A DNA stretch of 10,700 nucleotides, from the NCBI GenBank assembly GCA_937911855.1, contig CALDPK010000238.1, positions 1 through 10,700 on the forward strand. The letters are read 5' to 3'. Shown one piece after another: positions 6,872-10,700 of this stretch. A program made the position numbers and the translations under genes. Origin of the DNA: an uncultured Trueperaceae bacterium (lineage in GTDB: Bacteria; Deinococcota; Deinococci; Deinococcales; Trueperaceae). Below the pieces are notes generated by a model. That model saw only the letters and a list, made by a program, of their open reading frames with translations. It ran no database searches and was not told where the DNA came from. Each line of letters starts with the position of its first letter. The stretch's first letter is position 1.

Positions 6872-7570
6872 TCAACCGGGTCCGCCCTTAAGTGCGACAA
6901 GCATCTCTCGCTTGCCGCCGGGCGGACCCGGCTTCTTGTGCACCTCGAAACCCAGCTCCTGCAGTCTGCGGCGGACCTCACCCTTGACCGAGTACGTCAC
7001 CAGCAGCCCGCCGGGCTTCAGGCAGCGCAGCAGTTTCCGCATGAACTCCTCGCTCCACAGCTCCCGGTTCGCTTCGGGACTGAACGCGTCGTGATAGACC
7101 GCGTCAGCCCAGGCTTCAGACAGAACCGCCTGCTCAGCCTGACCGACGATGACCGTCATTGAAACCGCTTCAGAAAGTTGCATTTGCAGGTTTCCAGGCG
7201 GCACCTTGACTGGCAGCGTGTCCCGGAAGGCCAGGTAACGCGCCAGGACTTCCGGATTCACAAGATATTCCCCGTAACCAAGACTTCGCACGGTGTCGCC
7301 CGGCAGCACATCCCCCTCAAGGGTGATGATCTCGAGCGCAGCGCCGGAAGTCACCGCCAGGTCAGCTGTCAGCCAGCAGTTCAGGCCCGTGCCGAAACCG
7401 ACCTCGAGGACACGGCTGGCGACACCGTCCCGCAAGCGTTCACCGATTCCCGAAGCTTCTAAAAACACATGCCTCGATTCGGCCACCGCCCCGTGGTGCG
7501 AGTGGAACGTCTGGCCGTAGCGGTCGCTGTGAAGTGTCAGGCTGCCGTCGCCTGTTCTGTCCGGCTGCAT
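6872..7570 (-). CDS. mnmD: Stand-alone MnmD-type tRNA methyltransferase (MnmC N-domain family)
   Basis: SAM-dependent methyltransferase predicted to convert 5-aminomethyl to 5-methylaminomethyl (2-thio)uridine at tRNA wobble position 34, downstream of the MnmE/MnmG step. The 232 residues correspond to the N-terminal half of E. coli MnmC; no FAD oxidase half follows. Motifs are SAM motif I VLEVGFGTGLN (54-64), acidic ribose-binding strand LEGD (84-87), DAFSPEANRELWSEEF (161-175 region), CLKPGGLLVTYS (183-194) and the family-specific C-terminal PGPPGGKREML (214-224). The start ATG at 7570 lacks a clear Shine-Dalgarno. A TACAAT hexamer 7 nt upstream suggests a leaderless or very short leader. 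It is divergent from the DUF421 gene, 66 bp apart. Its stop lies just outside a 12-bp inverted repeat. Confidence 0.87.
   Translation of the reverse strand: MQPDRTGDGSLTLHSDRYGQTFHSHHGAVAESRHVFLEASGIGERLRDGVASRVLEVGFGTGLNCWLTADLAVTSGAALEIITLEGDVLPGDTVRSLGYGEYLVNPEVLARYLAFRDTLPVKVPPGNLQMQLSEAVSMTVIVGQAEQAVLSEAWADAVYHDAFSPEANRELWSEEFMRKLLRCLKPGGLLVTYSVKGEVRRRLQELGFEVHKKPGPPGGKREMLVALKGGPG
6876..6931. repeat. 12-bp perfect inverted repeat spanning the 3' end of the methyltransferase gene
   Basis: CCGGGTCCGCCC (6876-6887) is the exact reverse complement of GGGCGGACCCGG (6920-6931), separated by 32 bp. Both arms are coding: they specify the Gly-Pro-rich PGPPGG and KGGPG segments of the last 20 residues. 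In minus-strand RNA the stem ends 1 nt before the stop codon at 6872-6874. Confidence 0.7.
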
Positions 7571-7577
7571 GGGGGTG

Positions 7578-7583
7578 ATTGTA
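7578..7583 (-). promoter_or_regulatory. Possible -10 element of the mnmD-like gene
   Basis: TACAAT on the minus strand (TANNNT type) ends 7 nt before the ATG at 7570. No good -35 is visible at 16-18 bp. The spacing is what leaderless genes show; it may be chance. Confidence 0.3.
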
Positions 7584-7636
7584 CGTCCGCGGCAGCCGGC
7601 CCGGCGGCCGCAACGAGTGTAGTACGCTGCCAGCAG

Positions 7637-8158
7637 ATGTTTTTTGACGGCTGGGACGGACTGATAAGGATCGTCGTGGTGGGCGTGCTGTCTTACGCCG
7701 CGCTGATAGTTATGCTGCGTGTTTCCGGCAAGCGGGCGCTCTCCCAGATGAACGCGTTCGATTTCGTGGTGACCGTTGCCCTGGGCTCCATCCTCGCGAC
7801 GATATTGCTGTCGCAGGACGTAGTGCTGGCTGAGGGCCTCGTCGCGTTCGGCCTGCTCCTTGCGCTGCAGTACCTCATCACCTGGTCGTCAGTCCGCTCC
7901 GGAACTGTGCGCCGCCTGGTGAAAGCCGAGCCCACTCTGATGATGCACCGCGGTCGTTTTCTGACGCGGGCCATGAAAGCCGCTCGCGTAACACAAGACG
8001 AGGTGCTCTCCGCAATACGCAACGAAGGCGTCGGTTCACTCGGGAGTGTCGAAGCGGTGGTGCTCGAAACAGACGGCACGTTCTCAGTGCTGACGCAGCA
8101 TGGCAGCGGCGACGATTCGACACTGCAGAACGTCTCGAACCTCAGCGAGCCCCGCTGA
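7637..8158 (+). CDS. DUF421 (YetF-type) membrane protein
   Basis: A 173-residue membrane protein of the DUF421/YetF family, whose molecular function is unknown. Three hydrophobic helices are visible (about residues 8-26, 42-60, 64-84), with the family signature R-x-x-GKRALSQMNAFDFVVTVALGSI at 28-52. A soluble C-terminal domain of the YetF type follows (about 90-155, including RVTQDEVLSAIRNEG and SVEAVVLETDGTFSVL). The start at ATG 7637 places the first helix at the N-terminus; the frame is open much further upstream, but that part overlaps the divergent methyltransferase gene and looks non-coding. The 3' end overlaps the convergent sirtuin gene by 17 bp. Related proteins are found in spore formers and many Proteobacteria, often near stress genes. 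Confidence 0.85.
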   Translation: MFFDGWDGLIRIVVVGVLSYAALIVMLRVSGKRALSQMNAFDFVVTVALGSILATILLSQDVVLAEGLVAFGLLLALQYLITWSSVRSGTVRRLVKAEPTLMMHRGRFLTRAMKAARVTQDEVLSAIRNEGVGSLGSVEAVVLETDGTFSVLTQHGSGDDSTLQNVSNLSEPR

Positions 8159-8837
8159 GCAGCTCCTCGACCCAGGCCGTCACAATCTTGCTCGCAGGCC
8201 CTTCCCTGACTTCATCGAATGCAGACGTGACCGCGCTTGCCTGCAGGTTCAGTTCAATCGTCCGGCTGCCGCGGCCTGCCGCGAACGACACGAACCCTGC
8301 GGCCGGATACACCTGCCCTGAAGTGCCGATGGCAGCGAACAGGTCGCACTCGCGCAAGGCCCGCTCGATCCGGTCCATGTGGTACGGCATCTCACCGAAC
8401 CAGACGATGTCCGGGCGCAGCTGAGCCTCACCGCAGTTCGGACAGGGCGGTTCAAAGGACAGCGGCTCGCGCCACTCGAAGCGCTCGCCGCACGCCTGGC
8501 AGAGTGCGCTCAACAGTTCGCCGTGCATGTGGATCACGTGCCTCGAACCGGCACGTTCATGCAGGTCGTCCACGTTCTGGGTTACGACCAGCACGCTGCC
8601 ACGGTGTTCACGCTCGAGGCGGGCCAGCGCACGGTGAGCGGCATTGGGCTCCACCGACAGCACCTGGGCACGCCGTTCGTCGTAAAACCGCTGCACCAGC
8701 TCCGGATTGCGTCGGAAGGCCTCGGGCGTGGCGACCTCCTGGATGTCGTGCCCTTCCCACAGGCCGCCATCGTCCCGGAAAGTCTTCACGCCCGATTCCG
8801 CCGAGATGCCGGCGCCCGTCAGGATCACGATGTTCAT
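8142..8837 (-). CDS. cobB: NAD-dependent protein deacylase, class III sirtuin (CobB/Sir2)
   Basis: Removes acyl groups from lysine using NAD, yielding nicotinamide and O-acyl-ADP-ribose; cytoplasmic. The 231 residues are full length for a bacterial class III sirtuin. Visible motifs are TGAGISAESGVKTFR (7-21), TQNVDDLHERAG (86-97), catalytic His105 in HMHGE, and a zinc site with Cys113, Cys116, Cys132 and Cys135. Tyr52 and Arg55 form the Y-x-x-R pair that marks SIRT5-like sirtuins, so desuccinylase or demalonylase activity is expected as well as deacetylation. ATG at 8837 begins directly at the Rossmann strand with no N-terminal extension; GAGG lies only 2 nt upstream, a tight spacing. The gene is convergent with the DUF421 gene and divergent from the amidohydrolase. 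Confidence 0.93.
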   Translation of the reverse strand: MNIVILTGAGISAESGVKTFRDDGGLWEGHDIQEVATPEAFRRNPELVQRFYDERRAQVLSVEPNAAHRALARLEREHRGSVLVVTQNVDDLHERAGSRHVIHMHGELLSALCQACGERFEWREPLSFEPPCPNCGEAQLRPDIVWFGEMPYHMDRIERALRECDLFAAIGTSGQVYPAAGFVSFAAGRGSRTIELNLQASAVTSAFDEVREGPASKIVTAWVEELLSGAR

Positions 8838-8914
8838 GACCTCAGGATGACACCGTTTCTGCGCAGTGACCGTGACGCTGCAGGGCGGTCAGCGGGTTCA
8901 GGACCGCAGTCAGG

Positions 8915-8920
8915 TAATCT
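8915..8920 (+). promoter_or_regulatory. Possible -10 element of the amidohydrolase gene
   Basis: TAATCT (TANNNT type) ends 5 nt before the ATG at 8926. No convincing -35 is visible. It resembles the arrangement in front of the mnmD-like gene. Confidence 0.3.
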
Positions 8921-8925
8921 CGTGC

Positions 8926-10104
8926 ATGGAACAATCACTCTTCGCCCGCCTTGAAGCGATCTATCCGGAACTTGTCGAGTTCCGCCGTGACCTGCACATG
9001 AACCCGGAGCTGTCGTTCGAGGAAGTACGGACGCCACAGCTGATCGCTGACTACCAGCGGGCGCTCGGCCTCGAGGTCAGGACCAGCGTCGGCGGCCGCG
9101 GCGTGGTCGCCACGCTGCGCGGCGGCAAGCCCGGACGGACGGTGGCGCTGCGCGCCGATTTTGACGCCCTGCCCATCCACGACGAGAAGGACGTGCCCTA
9201 CCGCAGCACCGTGCCCGGCGTGATGCATGCCTGCGGCCATGACATCCACACGGCCGGTCTGCTGGGCGTCGCCAAGGTGCTGAGCGAAGTACGTGAGCAG
9301 CTGAGCGGCACCGTCGTCTTCATCCATCAGTTCGCAGAAGAACTGGCACCCGGTGGTGCCCTGCCGATGATCGAGGACGGTTGCCTGAACGGTGTCGACG
9401 TCATCTACGGGGCCCACGTCCACTCGCCGGAACCGTACGGCACCGTGGGAACCATCGCCGGTCCGGCGATGGCAGCTTCGGACTCGTTCACGGTCACGGT
9501 TCGCGGCAAGGGCGGCCACGGCGCTTCGCCGCACGAGACGGTCGACCCGGTCGTGGTCACGAGCCACCTGATCCTGGCGCTGCAGCAGATCGTCTCGCGT
9601 CAGACGGACCCCCTGAAGTCCGCAGTGGTCACCGTCGGCTCGATTCACGGCGGCAACGCCTTCAACGTGATCCCCGAAACGGTCGACCTGAAAGGCACCG
9701 TCAGGACGTTCGATCCGGAAGTGCAGGACGCCACGCAGGCGGCGCTGGAGCGCATCGTGCAGCAGGTGTGCGCCGCCTTCGGAGCCGAAGGCACGCTCGA
9801 GTATTCGCGCGGCTATCCCGCAAACGTGAACCACAGCGAACAGACCGAGCGCATCAGGAAAATCGCCGAGCGGATCGTCGGGCCGGCGAACACCCTGGCG
9901 CAGGCCCCGTCGATGGGCGGCGAGGACTTCGCGTACTACCTGCAGAAAGTCCCCGGCACGTTCTTCTTCACCGGCGGCGGCAACGAAGAGCTGAAAGCCA
10001 CTTTCCCACACCACCACCCGCGTTTCGACGTGGATGAGCGCTCGATGCTCGTAACGGGCAAGGTCTTCATAGCGGCGGTACTGGAGGAGTTCGGGCAGCT
10101 TTAG
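8926..10104 (+). CDS. M20D-family amidohydrolase (metallopeptidase-like)
   Basis: Zinc/manganese-type hydrolase of the M20D family (hippurate hydrolase, N-acyl-amino-acid or indole-acetyl-amino-acid hydrolases); the exact substrate is unknown. The 392-residue protein is full length with no signal peptide, so cytoplasmic. Motifs are FRRDLHMNPELSFEE (19-33), ALRADFDALPI (75-84), metal ligands Cys103 and His105 in MHACGHDIHT, AEELAPGG with the catalytic and ligand glutamates (138/139), GAHVHS (His164), GHGASPHE (198-204) in the lid domain, MGGEDFAYY (330-338) and the terminal HHH ligand cluster (362-364). I prefer the ATG at 8926 over the upstream 8866 because conserved sequence begins a few residues later and the extension looks like non-coding DNA. 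Details such as the HHHPRFDVDERSM ending recall Bacillota homologues despite the high GC; this is an impression only. Confidence 0.9.
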   Translation: MEQSLFARLEAIYPELVEFRRDLHMNPELSFEEVRTPQLIADYQRALGLEVRTSVGGRGVVATLRGGKPGRTVALRADFDALPIHDEKDVPYRSTVPGVMHACGHDIHTAGLLGVAKVLSEVREQLSGTVVFIHQFAEELAPGGALPMIEDGCLNGVDVIYGAHVHSPEPYGTVGTIAGPAMAASDSFTVTVRGKGGHGASPHETVDPVVVTSHLILALQQIVSRQTDPLKSAVVTVGSIHGGNAFNVIPETVDLKGTVRTFDPEVQDATQAALERIVQQVCAAFGAEGTLEYSRGYPANVNHSEQTERIRKIAERIVGPANTLAQAPSMGGEDFAYYLQKVPGTFFFTGGGNEELKATFPHHHPRFDVDERSMLVTGKVFIAAVLEEFGQL

Positions 10105-10145
10105 CCAGCGGCACCCGATACCTTAAAAAGTAATGCACAGCTTGC

Positions 10146-10158
10146 CCACAGGCTGTGG
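10146..10158. repeat. Short palindrome with DnaA-box-like half
   Basis: CCACAG-G-CTGTGG is a 13-bp palindrome. The overlapping TGTGGATAT differs at one position from the reverse complement of the DnaA box TTATCCACA. It lies in the 57-bp gap between the amidohydrolase stop and the stop of the small minus-strand ORF. Confidence 0.4.
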
Positions 10159-10161
10159 ATA

Positions 10162-10323
10162 TCAGATCCAGCCCTGTTCCCGCGCGTAACGGGCGGCGTC
10201 ATGGCGGTTGGTGGTCTCATCTGTGTTATCCGCGACAGGCCGCTCAATACAGTGCGCCTGCAAGCCTGCGGTAAACTCGCCTGAGGCGATTCTGTCCTGC
10301 CGCGACCCACAAAGGTCCAGCAT
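10162..10323 (-). CDS. Small hypothetical protein (53 aa)
   Basis: An open frame of 53 codons from an ATG at 10323 to a TGA at 10162-10164. The product is hydrophilic, with two cysteines, and ends RHDAARYAREQGWI, an amphipathic-helix-like tail that looks protein-like rather than random. I do not recognise the family. No clear ribosome site precedes the ATG. It would be divergent from the PAS gene and convergent with the amidohydrolase, filling an otherwise empty gap of nearly 300 bp. It may equally be an incidental ORF. Confidence 0.45.
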   Translation of the reverse strand: MLDLCGSRQDRIASGEFTAGLQAHCIERPVADNTDETTNRHDAARYAREQGWI

Positions 10324-10341
10324 GGCGGAGCTTACAGATGG

Positions 10342-10360
10342 AAGCGCCCCCGAGGCGTTT
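10342..10360 (+). other. Hairpin in the region upstream of the PAS gene
   Basis: AAGCGCC (10342-10348) pairs with GGCGTTT (10354-10360) over 7 bp, with one G-U wobble in plus-strand RNA and loop CCCGA. It has four Ts at its 3' side including the stem, so it resembles a weak terminator or leader hairpin. It lies between the small minus ORF and the preferred PAS start. Confidence 0.35.
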
Positions 10361-10402
10361 TACTTAAAGACCAGGTCCACAGGCTCAACCCGCAGGTCAA
10401 CA

Positions 10403-10700
10403 ATGCCGATTCGACCCACCATCCCCGACCCCGCCTTTCTGCTCGACCAGATAAGTGACGCCTGTTATGCACTGGACCACGAGTGGCGCTTCACCCTCGT
10501 AAACAGTCAGGCAGAGCAGCTGCTGGGTGCATCACGCGAGGAGCTGCTGGGAAGCAACTGCTGGGAACGTTTCCCGGAAGCGGTCAGCCACGGACTTAAA
10601 CAGAAATACGAGCAGGCGATGCAGGCCGGGCAGTCGAGCCACTTCTACACCATTGCCGCCCCGCGCGAATTCTACGCCCAGTGGCTCGCCTTGCGCCTCG
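10403..10700 (+). CDS. PAS-domain sensor protein, N-terminal part (3' truncated by window edge)
   Basis: About 99 residues run off the window. A PAS fold is visible: FLLDQISDACYALDHEWRFTLVN (helix and first strands), AEQLLGASREELLGSNCWERFPEA (the usual PAS helix region) and FYAQWLALRL, which matches the WF-x-V-x strand of PAS_4-type domains. Such N-terminal PAS modules usually precede a histidine kinase, GGDEF/EAL or second PAS; the output domain lies outside the window. The ATG at 10403 has AGG 6 nt upstream. An in-frame ATG at 10322 with AAAGG (10311-10315) is a real alternative, adding 27 residues, but it would overlap the start of the small divergent ORF and read through the hairpin at 10342-10360. 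The ligand is unknown. Confidence 0.82.
   Translation, partial: MPIRPTIPDPAFLLDQISDACYALDHEWRFTLVNSQAEQLLGASREELLGSNCWERFPEAVSHGLKQKYEQAMQAGQSSHFYTIAAPREFYAQWLALRL

Noticed and set aside
8935..10017. 360-residue open frame on the minus strand opposite the amidohydrolase
   Set aside because: High-GC shadow frame: Val/Asp/Arg/His-rich composition with no recognisable motif, fully covered by a gene with intact catalytic motifs.
1..10700. CRISPR arrays, tRNA or rRNA genes, insertion sequences
   Set aside because: No regularly spaced direct repeats, no cloverleaf-like or rRNA-like sequence and no transposase reading frame were seen on either strand.

Overview
The window is bacterial, GC-rich and densely coded. 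It does not read as one continuous genome. I see four or five blocks with different gene content, joined at points where genes are cut. The simplest reading is a chimeric (mis-assembled or concatenated) metagenomic contig; real recombination cannot be excluded without reads. The taxonomic guesses below come from remembered protein similarity, not from any search.

Block A (1 to about 750) is a tailed-phage or prophage head module: the C-terminal part of an HK97-type prohead protease, followed with a 4-bp ATGA overlap by the start of an HK97-type major capsid protein (its coiled-coil delta domain). Block B (about 750-4190) begins inside the same open frame but now encodes the C-terminal half of a VWA / glutamine-amidotransferase-like membrane protein. 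Convergent to it is a minus-strand run UbiA-family prenyltransferase (N-terminus missing) > LON substrate-binding-domain protein > TruD pseudouridine synthase. The last two are coupled by a 4-bp overlap. This block resembles Deinococcota (Trueperaceae-like) in style, a guess only.

Block C (about 4190-6735) is gammaproteobacterial in character (Marinobacter/Pseudomonas-like): the tail of a BatC-like protein overlapping a complete batD (aerotolerance operon), then a short-chain dehydrogenase whose C-terminus is cut at about 6735. Two hairpins lie in the batD-SDR gap. Block D (about 6735-10104) holds a stand-alone MnmD-type tRNA methyltransferase (-), a DUF421/YetF membrane protein (+), a class III sirtuin (-) and an M20D amidohydrolase (+), tightly packed and mostly complete. 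A striking 34-bp inverted repeat and a 12-bp inverted repeat lie at the 3' end of the methyltransferase gene. Block E (about 10105-10700) has a small minus-strand ORF and the start of a PAS-domain sensor that runs off the end; whether it is continuous with block D is unclear.

The blocks do not form one pathway. Local functional units are the phage head pair, the LON/TruD coupled pair and the BatC/BatD pair. I found no convincing new multi-gene system. The most informative observations are the junctions themselves, above all an in-frame capsid-VWA fusion ORF, and several unexplained inverted repeats.
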